A stretch of DNA of 64,000 nucleotides from Phlebotomus papatasi (taxonomy: Eukaryota > Arthropoda > Insecta > Diptera > Psychodidae): NCBI RefSeq assembly GCF_024763615.1, contig NW_026604597.1, positions 1 through 64,000 on the forward strand, read 5' to 3'. Shown here piece after piece: positions 1 through 10,600 of this stretch (within the stretch, counting starts at the first letter, position 1; the number at the start of each line of letters is the position of its first letter). The notes beneath the pieces are model-generated. The model ran no database searches. It was not told the origin of the DNA and worked only from the letters and a program-made list of their open reading frames with translations. The translations under genes were made by a program, and so were the position numbers.

Positions 1-1
1 C

Positions 2-1846
2 ATCATCAATAGCCATCTCACTCATCACAGAACAAATGCACGAGAGAAGTACTTCCTCAACTTGGAGACCGTCACCAGAAGATTCATCCGAGAACACAGT
101 GAAATCATCATCGTATCGTCCGACAAAGGCAACAAAACCGTAGTCATGTGGAGGGACGAATATGAAGAAAAGATGACCAACATTGTATCGGATGAAACCA
201 CCTACAAAAAGACCACAGCAAACCAACTCAATATTGCAGAGCGTAAAAACAACACTTTAGTAAAAAGACTTTACGAAGGTGGTCACATTGACTTCATTAC
301 GAAAAGAGAATTGACGACACATAATTCAAGAACCCCTAGAATATATGGACTGCCTAAAATACACAAGACAAATACTCCACTTAGGCCCATTGTGTCTTGC
401 ATAAAATCACCAACTTATGCATTGTCGAAATTTCTCAATCAACTACTGAAGCCAATCTCAAATGGAGGTGGATACAACGTGAAGGATTCCTTCGAATTCG
501 TGGAAAGGGTGACAAGCTGCGAAGTTCCAGAAGGACACATCATGATCAGCCTGGATGTGGTGTCTCTATTCCCAAATATACCACGTGATTTGGCTCTGCA
601 GATTGTGGAAGAATGCTGGGATGCAGGAAGGATCACCACAACCATTGACAAAAAACTATTTCTCGAGATCCTGAAATTTTGCCTGGAGACCAGTTTTTTC
701 ACGTTCGGTGACCAGCATTATTCACAGATGGATGGGATGCCGATGGGAGGACCGCTGTCTCCAATTATCGCGGATATAGTGATGGATTACGCGATAAACA
801 AAATATTGGAAAACATCCCCAATAGAGTGATATGTCTAACAAAATATGTCGACGACATTTTTTGCTTAGTGCCGCGTGACAAAGTTACAGACATTCTCTC
901 AACATTCAATGGATTCCATCCAAAGCTCCAATTCACTGTGGAAATGGAAAAAGAAGGGGGACTTCCCTATCTGGATACGTTCGTCATCAGAAAACCCACA
1001 AATCTCGTGACAATGTGGTACAAAAAGCCCATCGCCTCAGACAGAATGTTGAATTTCCATTCACAACATCCTCTGAGACAGAAAGTAGGTACCGCTATTG
1101 GCCTCATAAAAAGAGTCGACAAACTCACAACTACCAACAAGGAACATGTGAAAGACATCGTCTTCTCGAAGCTCAGAGTGAATGGATTCCCGCCAAAACT
1201 CATCAACATTCTATGGAATAGACACATTGGACAAGAAACAGCTCACAATACGACCCAAAATGTGGATACCAACACGGAGATCATCTACAAATCGATCACT
1301 TATATCCCCAGATTAAGTGATGCGATTAAGAGAATCTTGTGCACCGAAACACAAAATCTCCAAATAGCATTTAAATGCAACAACACAAATTCGGCAATGC
1401 ACACTGATCTCAAAAACAAGATTGACCCATTAATGGAAAGTGGAGTTGTTTACTCCATCCCATGTGAGTGTGATAAGGTGTATGTTGGAAAAACAACGCA
1501 GAGATTAAAAGACCGGCTTTACCAACACAAGAGGAGCATCACCCAGATCAACCCAAATCAAGAAGAAAGAAGTGACGCCACAGCCCTGGTGACTCATGCC
1601 AGAGAAATGCAGCACCGGTTTCAGTTTGATTCAGCTGAAATTCTGGACAAGTGTGAGCACAACAGAAGGCTTGAGTATTTAGAGATGCTCTACATTCACA
1701 TACACAAACAACACACGATCAATAGGAAAGCTGATACGGAAGGGATCAACACCATCTACACCTCGCTCTTACAACGAGTAAAAATGAGACAACAACATAC
1801 TAATGCAACAAGGGAAGATGGATTTCACAGCTGTGATGAAAATTGA
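2..1846 (+). CDS. Penelope-like reverse transcriptase with C-terminal GIY-YIG endonuclease (partial)
   Basis: The protein copies element RNA into DNA and nicks the target with its own endonuclease. Residue numbers count from the TTG at 62. The frame stays open upstream to base 2, so TTG 62 is not a real start and the N-terminus is missing. Reverse transcriptase motifs are: RIYGLPKIHK at 93-102; SLDVVSLFPNIP with first catalytic Asp at 165; the GMPMGGPLSP turn at 225-234; and the YVDD box at 262-265 with two catalytic Asp. After a linker, a GIY-YIG-type nuclease follows: GVVYSIPC at 461-468, VYVGKT at 473-478, LKDR with Arg 485, His 490, and a Glu-rich LEYLEML at 537-543. Two cysteines (468, 470) sit between the first two blocks, as in PLE nucleases with a metal-binding insert. 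This RT plus C-terminal GIY-YIG order is diagnostic of PLEs. The frame ends at TGA 1844-1846 with no lesions, so the visible part could be functional. Confidence 0.9.
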   Translation: MINSHLTHHRTNAREKYFLNLETVTRRFIREHSEIIIVSSDKGNKTVVMWRDEYEEKMTNIVSDETTYKKTTANQLNIAERKNNTLVKRLYEGGHIDFITKRELTTHNSRTPRIYGLPKIHKTNTPLRPIVSCIKSPTYALSKFLNQLLKPISNGGGYNVKDSFEFVERVTSCEVPEGHIMISLDVVSLFPNIPRDLALQIVEECWDAGRITTTIDKKLFLEILKFCLETSFFTFGDQHYSQMDGMPMGGPLSPIIADIVMDYAINKILENIPNRVICLTKYVDDIFCLVPRDKVTDILSTFNGFHPKLQFTVEMEKEGGLPYLDTFVIRKPTNLVTMWYKKPIASDRMLNFHSQHPLRQKVGTAIGLIKRVDKLTTTNKEHVKDIVFSKLRVNGFPPKLINILWNRHIGQETAHNTTQNVDTNTEIIYKSITYIPRLSDAIKRILCTETQNLQIAFKCNNTNSAMHTDLKNKIDPLMESGVVYSIPCECDKVYVGKTTQRLKDRLYQHKRSITQINPNQEERSDATALVTHAREMQHRFQFDSAEILDKCEHNRRLEYLEMLYIHIHKQHTINRKADTEGINTIYTSLLQRVKMRQQHTNATREDGFHSCDEN

Positions 1847-2160
1847 TCTCAAAGGAGAGCTCATTCTGTGTCGGTCAGTCGAATGGTGAACATCACAGAT
1901 CAATTTGTGATCAAAGTTCAAGTGCAGTGTAACAACTCCCACCTGTACGTGATTTTCCCTGCCATATTCGATGTAAGAAAAAGAAAATTCATAATATTTT
2001 TGATAGAAGTGATTTTCTAAAAATTGTTCAATTGAATTGTAGACCTGATGAAGAGGACATCCATCCTCGAAACGTCGTAGAGAATAAAATTGTGAAAATC
2101 AAGAAAGGTTCAGTGTCTCCGTCTATTTCCTGCTACATTCTGTCGAACCGAAATTCTTCT
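1847..2160 (+). other. 3' noncoding tail of the Penelope-like element
   Basis: About 314 bp of noncoding, AT-rich sequence lies between the RT stop codon and the first satellite monomer. It holds the hammerhead-like motif around 2045-2079 and no open frame of note. In PLEs this region corresponds to the 3' copy of the terminal repeat (pLTR). Whether a matching copy lies upstream cannot be seen here. Confidence 0.7.
2027..2096 (+). ncRNA. hammerhead-ribozyme-like motif in the PLE tail
   Basis: The conserved hammerhead core boxes occur in order: CTGATGA at 2045-2051, then a 5-bp stem II (GAGGA 2053-2057 with TCCTC 2064-2068, six-base loop), then GAAA at 2069-2072. C2073 and G2077 could close a minimal stem III over GTC, leaving GTA (2077-2079) as the NUH cleavage triplet. 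Stem I is weak: C2044-G2080, an internal loop, then a distal TTCAATT (2027-2033) with AATTG-TGAA (2088-2096), with one bulge. Hammerheads with tiny stem III are known from Penelope-like elements, which supports the call. The stem I pairing is the uncertain part. Confidence 0.5.
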
Positions 2161-2894
2161 GGTTAATTATCTCGAATAGTATGGGATAGACGGGTCTCAA
2201 ATTATGCACCCATTTAGAGCCCCCCTGAGGCTAGATTTGTGCAAAATTTCAATTGAAAATAAGCAAAATTGAATGAGAATTTCATAAGTATTTTAAAATC
2301 TTTAAAGTTGATTATTTCGAATAGTACGGGGTAGAGGGGTCTCAAACTATGCATCCATTTAGAGCCAACCTGAGGATAGATTTGTGCAAAATTTCAATTG
2401 AAAATAAGCAAAATTGAATGAGAATTTCATAAATGTTTAAAAATCTTTAAATTTAATTATCTCGAATAGTATGGGATAGAGGGGTCTCAAATTATGCACC
2501 CATTTAGAGCCCCCCTGAGGCTAGATTTGTGCAAAATTTCAATTGAAAATAAGCAAAATTGAATGAGAATTTCATAAATGTTTAAAAATCTTTAAAGTTA
2601 ATTATCTCGAATAGTACGGGATAGAGGGGTCTCAAACTGTGCATCCATTTAGAGCCCCCCTGAGGATAGATTTGTGCAAAATTTCAATTGAAAATAAGCA
2701 AAATTGAATGAGAATTTCATAAATGTTTAAAAATCTTTAAATTTAATTATCTCGAATAGTATGGGATAGAGGGGTCTCAAATTATGCACCCATTTAGAGC
2801 CCCCCTGAGGCTAGATTTGTGCATAATTTCAATTGAAAATAAGCAAAATTGAATGAGAATTTCATAAGTATTTTAAAATATTTAAAGTTGATTA

Positions 2895-2911
2895 TTTCGA
2901 ATAGTACGGGA
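2895..2911 (+). other. CENP-B-box-like 17-mer in a satellite monomer
   Basis: The sequence TTTCGAATAGTACGGGA matches the core pattern NTTCGNNNNANNCGGGN at 8 of 9 fixed bases; the single miss is G instead of the central A. The same 8/9 form (TTCG variant) is seen at 2315-2331, 4635-4651, 5650-5666 and 62991-63007. Nearly all other monomers carry TCTCGAATAGTACGGGA, which matches 7 of 9 with the same spacing; those with AGTATGGGA match one fewer. The match is seen in the sequence. Binding by a CENP-B-like protein is only inferred. Confidence 0.4.
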
Positions 2912-5900
2912 TAGAGGGGTCTCAAACTATGCATCCATTTAGAGCCCCCCTGAGGATAGATTTGTGCAAAATTTCAATTGAGAATAAGCAAAATTGAATG
3001 AGAATTTCATAAGTATTTTAAAATCTTTAAAGTTGATTATCTCGAATAGTACGGGATAGAGGGGTCTCAAACTATGCATCCATTTAGAGCCCCCCTGAGG
3101 ATAGATTTGTGCAAAATTTCAATTGAAAATAAGCAAAATTGAATGAGAATTTCATAAGTGTTTGAAAATCTTTAAAGTTGATTATCTCGAATAGTACGGG
3201 ATAGAGGGGTCTCAAACTGTGCACCCATTCAGAGCCCCCCTGAGGATAGATTTGTGCAAAATTTCAATTGAAAATAAGCAAAATTGAATGAGAATTTCAT
3301 AAGTATTTTAAAATCTTTAAAGTTAATTATCTCGAATAGTACGGGATAGAGGGGTCTCAAACTATGCATCCATTTAGAGCCCCCATGAGGATAGATTTGT
3401 GCAAAATTTCAATTGAAAATAAGCAAAATTGAATGAGAATTTCATAAGTATTTTAAAATCTTTAAAGTTAATTATCTCGAATAGTACGGGATAGAGGGGT
3501 CTCAAACTATGCATCCATTTAAAGCCCCCATGAGGATAGATTTGTGCAAAATTTCAATTGAAAATAAGCAAAATTGAATGAGAATTTCATAAATGTTTAA
3601 AAATCTTTAAATTTAATTATCTCGAATAGTATGGGATAGAGGGGTCTCAAATTATGCACCCATTTAGAGCCCCCCTGAGGCTAGATTTGTGCAAAATTTC
3701 AATTGAAAATAAGCAAAATTGAATGAGAATTTCATAAATGTTTAAAAATCTTTAAAGTTAATTATCTCGAATAGTACGGGATAGAGGGGTCTCAAGCTGT
3801 GCACCCATTCAGAGCCCCCCTGAGGCTAGATTTGTGCAAAATTTCAATTGAAAATAAGCAAAATTGAATGAGAATTTCATAAATGTTTAAAAATCTTTAA
3901 AGTTGATTATCTCGAATAGTACGGGATAGAGGGGTCTCAAACTATGCATCCATTTAGAGCCAACCTGAGGATAGATTTGTGCAAAATTTCAATTGAAAAT
4001 AAGCAAAATTGAATGAGAATTTCATAAATGTTTAAAAATCTTTAAATTTAATTATCTCGAATAGTATGGGATAGAGGGGTCTCAAACTATGCATCCATTT
4101 AGAGCCCCCCTGAGGATAGATTTGTGCAAAATTTCAATTGAGAATAAGCAAAATTGAATGAGAATTTCATAAGTATTTTAAAATCTTTAAAGTTGATTAT
4201 CTCGAATAGTACGGGATAGAGGGGTCTCAAACTGTGCACCCATTCAGAGCCCCCCTGAGGATAGATTTGTGCAAAATTTCAATTGAAAATAAGCAAAATT
4301 GAATGAGAATTTCATAAGTGTTTGAAAATCTTTAAAGTTGATTATCTCGAATAGTACGGGATAGAGGGGTCTCAAATTATGCACCCATTTAGAGCCCCCC
4401 TGAGGACAGATTTGTGCAAAATTTCAATTGAAAATAAGCAAAATTGAATGAGAATTTCATAAATGTTTAAAAATCTTTAAAGTTGATTATGTCGAATAGT
4501 ACGGGATAGAGGGGTCTCAAACTATGCATCCATTTAGAGCCAACCTGAGGCTAGATTTGTGCAAAATTTCAATTGAAAATAAGCAAAATTGAATGAGAAT
4601 TTCATAAGTATTTTAAAATCTTTAAAGTTGATTATTTCGAATAGTACGGGATAGAGGGGTCTCAAACTATGCATCCATTTAGAGCCAACCTGAGGATAGA
4701 TTTGTGCAAAATTTCAATTGAAAATAAGCAAAATTGAATGAGAATTTCATAAATGTTTAAAAATCTTTAAATTTAATTATCTCGAATAGTAAGGGATAGA
4801 GGGGTCTCAAATTATGCACCCATTTAGAGCCCCCCTGAGGACAGATTTGTGCAAAATTTCAATTGAAAATAAGCAAAATTGAATGAGAATTTCATAAATG
4901 TTTAAAAATCTTTAAAGTTGATTATGTCGAATAGTACGGGATAGAGGGGTCTCAAACTATGCATCCATTTAGAGCCAACCTGAGGCTAGATTTGTGCAAA
5001 ATTTCAATTGAAAATAAGCAAAATTGAATGAGAATTTCATAAGTATTTTAAAATCTTTAAAGTTGATTATCTCGAATAGTACAGGATAGAGGGGTCTCAA
5101 ACTATGCATCCATTTAGAGCCCCCCTGAGGATAGATTTGTGCAAAATTTCAATTGAGAATAAGCAAAATCGAATGATAATTTCATAAGTATTTTAAAATC
5201 TTTAAAGTTGATTATCTCGAATAGTACGGGATAGAGGGGTCTCAAACTATGCATCCATTTAGAGCCCCCCTGAGGCTAGATTTGTGCAAAATTTCAATTG
5301 AAAATAAGCAAAATTGAATGAGAATTTCATAAGTATTTTAAAATCTTTAAAGTTGATTATCTCGAATAGTACGGGATAGAGGGGTCTCAAACTATGCACC
5401 CATTCAGAGCCCCCCTGAGGCTAGATTTGTGCAAAATTTCAATTGAAAATAAGCAAAATTGAATGAGAATTTCATAAATGTTTAAAAATCTTTAAAGTTG
5501 ATTATGTCGAATAGTACGGGATAGAGGGGTCTCAAACTATGCATCCATTTAGAGCCAACCTGAGGCTAGATTTGTGCAAAATTTCAATTGAAAATAAGCA
5601 AAATTAAATGAGAATTTCATAAGTATTTTAAAATCTTTAAAGTTGATTATTTCGAATAGTACGGGATAGAGGGGTCTCAAACTATGCATCCATTTAGAGC
5701 CAACCTGAGGATAGATTTGTGCAAAATTTCAATTGAAAATAAGCAAAATTAAATGAGAATTTCATAAATGTTTAAAAATCTTTAAATTTAATTATCTCGA
5801 ATAGTATGGGATAGAGGGGTCTCAAATTATGCACCCATTTAGAGCCCCCCTGAGGCTAGATTTGTGCAAAATTTCAATTGAAAATAAGCAAAATTGAGTG

Positions 5901-7663
5901 AGAATTTCATAAATGTTGAAAAATCTTTAAAGTTAATTATCTCGAATAATACGGGATAGAGGGGTCTCAAACTGTGCACCCATTTAGAGCCCCCCTGAGG
6001 CTAGATTTGTGCAAAATTTCAATTGAAAATAAGCAAAATTGAATGAGAATTTCATAACTGTTTGAAAATCTTTAAAGTTGATTATCTCGAATAGTATGGG
6101 ATAGAGGGGTCTCAAACTATGCATCCATTTAGAGCCCCCCTGAGGATAGATTTGTGCAAAATTTCAATTGAAAATAAGCAAAATTGAATGAGAATTTCAT
6201 AAATATTTTAAAATTTTTAAAGTTGATTATCTCGAATAGTACGGGATAGAGGGGTCTCAAACTATGCATCCATTTAGAGCCAACCTGAGGCTAGATTTGT
6301 GCAAAATTTCAATTGAAAATAAGCAAAATTGAATGAGAATTTCATAAGTGTTTGAAAATCTTTAAAGTTGATTATCTCGAATAGTACGGGATAGAGGGGT
6401 CTCAAACTGTGCATCCATTTAGAGCCAACCTGAGGCTAGATTTGTGCAAAATTTCAATTGAAAATAAGCAAAATTGAATGAGAATTTCATAAATGTTTAA
6501 AAATCTTTAAATTTAATTATCTCGAATAGTACGGGATAGAGGGGTCTCAAATTATGCACCCATTTAGAGCCCCCCTGAGGCTATTTTGTGCAAAATTTCA
6601 ATTGAAAATAAGCAAAATTAAATGAGAATTTCATAAATGTTTAAAAATCTTTAAATTTAATTATCTCGAATAGTACGGATAGAGGGGTCTCAAATTATGC
6701 ATCCATTTAGAGCCCCCCTGAGGATAGATTTGTGCAAAATTTCAATTGAGAATAAGCAAAATTGAATGAGAATTTCATAAGTATTTTAAAATCTTTAAAG
6801 TTGATTATCTCGAATAGTACGGGATAGAGGGGTCTCAAACTATGCATCCATTTAGAGCCCCCCTGAGGATAGATTTGTGCAAAATTTCAATTGAAAATAA
6901 GCAAAATTGAATGAGAATTTCATAAGTGTTTGAAAATCTTTAAAGTTGATTATCTCGAATAGTACGGGATAGAGTGGTCTCAAACTGTGCACCCATTCAG
7001 AGCCCCCTGAGGCTAGATTTGTGCAAAATTTCAATTGAAAATAAGCAAAATTGAATGAGAATTTCATAAGTATTTTAAAATATTTAAAGTTGATTATCTC
7101 GAATAGTACGGGATAGAGGGGTCTCAAACTATGCATCCATTTAGAGCCCCCCTGAGGATAGATTTGTGCAAAATTTCAATTGAAAATAAGCAAAATTGAA
7201 TGAGAATTTCATAAGTATTTTAAAATATTTAAAGTTGATTATCTCGAATAGTACGGGATAGAGGGGTCTCAAACTGTGCACCCATTCAGAGCGCCCCTGA
7301 GGATAGATTTGTGCAAAATTTCAATTGAAAATAAGCAAAATTGAATGAGAATTTCATAAGTGTTTGAAAATCTTTAAAGTTGATTATCTCGAATAGTATG
7401 GGATAGAGGGGTCTCAAACTGTGCACCCATTCAGAGCCCCCCTGAGGATAGATTTGTGCAAAATTTCAATTGAAAATAAGCAAAATTGAATGAGAATTTC
7501 ATAAGTGTTTGAAAATCTTTAAAGTTGATTATCTCGAATAGTACGGGATAGAGGGGTCTCAAACTGTGCACCCATTCAGAGCCCCCTTGAGGATAGATTT
7601 GTGCAAAATTTCAATTGAAAATAAGCAAAATTGAATGAGAATTTCATAAGTGTTTGAAAATCT

Positions 7664-10600
7664 TTAAAGTTGATTATCTCGAATAGTACGGGATAGAGGG
7701 GTCTCAAACTGTGCACCCATTCGGAGCCCCCCTGAGGATAGATTTGTGCAAAATTTCAATTGAAAATAATCAAAATTGAATGAGAATTTCATAAGTATTT
7801 TAAAATATTTAAAGTTGATTATCTCGAATAGTACGGGATAGAGGGGTCTCAAACTATGCATCCATTTAGAGCCCCCCTGAGGATAGATTTGTGCAAAACT
7901 TCAATTGAGAATAAGCAAAATTGAATGAGAATTTCATAAGTATTTTAAAATCTTTAAAGTTGATTATCTCGAATAGTACGGGATAGAGGGGTCTCAAACT
8001 ATGCATCCATTTAGAGCCCCCCTGAGGATAGATTTGTGCAAAATTTCAATTGAAAATAAGCAAAATTGAATGAGAATTTCATAAGTGTTTAAAAATCTTT
8101 AAAGTTGATTATCTCGAATAGTACGGGATAGAGGGGTCTCAAACTGTGCACCCATTTAGAGCCCCCCTGAGGATAAATTTGTGCAAAATTTCAATTGAAA
8201 ATAAGCAAAATTGAATGAGAATTTCATAAATGTTTAAAAATCTTTAAAGTTAATTATCTCGAATAGTATGGGATAGAGGGGTCTCAAATTATGCACCCAT
8301 TTAGAGCCCCCCTGAGGATAGATTTGTGCAAAATTTCAATTGAAAATAAGCAAAATTGAATGAGAATTTCATAAGTATTTTAAAATCTTTAAAGTTGATT
8401 ATCTCGAATAGTACGGGATAGAGGGGTCTCAAACTGTGCACCCATTCAGAGCCCCCCTGAGGATAGATTTGTGCAAAATTTCAATTGAAAATAAGCAAAA
8501 TTGAATGAGAATTTCATAAGTATTTTAAAATATTTAAAGTTGATTATCTCGAATAGTATGGGATAGAGGGGTCTCAAACTGTGCACCCATTCAGAGCGCC
8601 CCTGAGGATAGATTTGTGCAAAATTTCAATTGAAAATAAGCAAAATTGAATGAGAATTTCATAAGTGTTTAAAAATCTTTAAAGTTGATTATCTCGAATA
8701 GTATGGGATAGAGGGGTCTCAAACTGTGCACCCATTCAGAGCCCCCCTGAGGATAGATTTGTGCCAAATTTCAATTGAAAATAAGCAAAATTGAATGAGA
8801 ATTTCATAAGTGTTTGAAAATCTTTAAAGTTGATTATCTCGAATAGTACGGGATAGAGGGGTCTCAAACTGTGCACCCATTCAGAGCCCCCCTGAGGATA
8901 GATTTGTGCAAAATTTCAATTGAAAATAAGCAAAATTGAATGAGAATTTCATTAGTGTTTGAAAATCTTTAAAGTTGATTATCTCGAATAGTACGGGATA
9001 GAGGGGTCTCAAACTGTGCACCCATTCGGAGCCCCCCTGAGGATAGATTTGTGCAAAATTTCAATTGAAAATAAGCAAAATTGAATGAGAATTTCATAAG
9101 TATTTTAAAATATTTAAAGTTGATTATCTCGAATAGTACGGGATAGAGGGGTCTCAAACTATGCATCCATTTAGAGCCCCCCTGAGGATAGATTTGTGCA
9201 AAATTTCAATTGAGAATAAGCAAAATTGAATGAGAATTTCATAAGTATTTTAAAATCTTTAAAGTTGATTATCTCGAATAGTACGGGATAGAGGGGTCTC
9301 AAACTATGCATTTATTTAGAGCCCCCCTGAGGATAGATTTGTGCAAAATTTCAATTGAAAATAAGCAAAATTGAATGAGAATTTCATAAGTGTTTGAAAA
9401 TCTTTAAAGTTGATTATCTCGAATAGTACGGGATAGAGGGGTCTCAAACTGTGCACCCATTTAGAGCCCCCCTGAGGATAGATTTGTGCAAAATTTCAAT
9501 TGAAAATAAGCAAAATTGAATGAGAATTTCATAAATGTTTAAAAATCTTTAAAGTTAATTATCTCGAATAGTATGGGATAGAGGGGTCTCAAATTATGCA
9601 CCCATTTAGAGCCCCCCTGAGGCTAGATTTGTGCAAAATTTCAATTGAAAATAAGCAAAATTGAATGAGAATTTCATAAGTATTTTAAAATCTTTAAAGT
9701 TGATTATCTCGAATAGTACGGGATAGAGGGGTCTCAAACTGTGCACCCATTCAGAGCCCCCCTGAGGATAGATTTGTGCAAAATTTCAATTGAAAATAAG
9801 CAAAATTGAATGAGAATTTCATAAGTGTTTGAAAATCTTTAAAGTTGATTATCTCGAATAGTACGGGATAGAGGGGTCTCAAACTGTGCACCCATTTAGA
9901 GCCCCCCTGAGGATAGATTTGTGCAAAATTTCAATTGAAAATAAGCAAAATTGAATGAGAATTTCATAAATGTTTAAAAATCTTTAAAGTTAATTATCTC
10001 GAATAGTATGGGATAGAGGGGTCTCAAACTATGCACCCATTCAGAGCCCCCCTGAGGATAGATTTGTGCAAAATTTCAATTGAAAATAAGCAAAATTGAA
10101 TGAGAATTTCATAAGTATTTTAAAATATTTAAAGTTGATTATCTCGAATAGTACGGGATAGAGGGGTCTCAAACTATGCACCTATTTAGAGCCCCCCTGA
10201 GGCTAGATTTGTGCTAAATTTCCATTGAAAATAAGCAAAATTGAATGAGAATTTCATAAGTGTTTGAAAATCTTTAAAGTTGATTATCTCGAATAGTACG
10301 GGATAGAGGGGTCTCAAACTGTGCACCCATTCAGAGCCCCCCTGAGGCTAGATTTGTGCAAAATTTCAATTAAAAATAAGCAAAATTGAATGAGAATTTC
10401 ATAAGTATTTTAAAATATTTAAAGTTGATTATCTCGAATAGTACTGGATAGAGGGGTCTCAAACTATGCATCCATTTAGAGCCAACCTGAGGCTAGATTT
10501 GTGCAAAATTTCAATTGAAAATAAGCAAAATTAAATGAGAATTTCATAAATGTTTAAAAATCTTTAAATTTAATTATCTCGAATAGTACGGATAGAGGGG

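Larger units (their letters stand above)
1..2160 (+). mobile_element. Penelope-like retroelement, 5'-truncated by window edge
   Basis: This is the 3' portion of a Penelope-like element (PLE). It comprises an uninterrupted reverse transcriptase/GIY-YIG reading frame followed by about 314 bp of noncoding tail. The 145-bp satellite starts directly after it, around 2161, where the sequence becomes the monomer phase gttaattatctcg, so the element sits in or at the edge of the array. The 5' end and any target-site duplication lie outside the window. The absence of stops or frameshifts over more than 1.8 kb suggests a young copy. The right boundary is inferred from where satellite similarity begins and is good to a few bases. 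Assignment to a PLE subgroup (Penelope, Neptune, Poseidon or Nematis type) cannot be made by eye. Confidence 0.88.

Noticed and set aside
7664..7861. Recurring open frames of 65 codons on the - strand across the satellite (7664, 8969, 11288, 12593, 14698, 16293, 17598)
   Set aside because: They restate the monomer sequence and stop within two monomers. 145 is not a multiple of three, so consecutive monomers are read in different frames. No start context or domain is seen.
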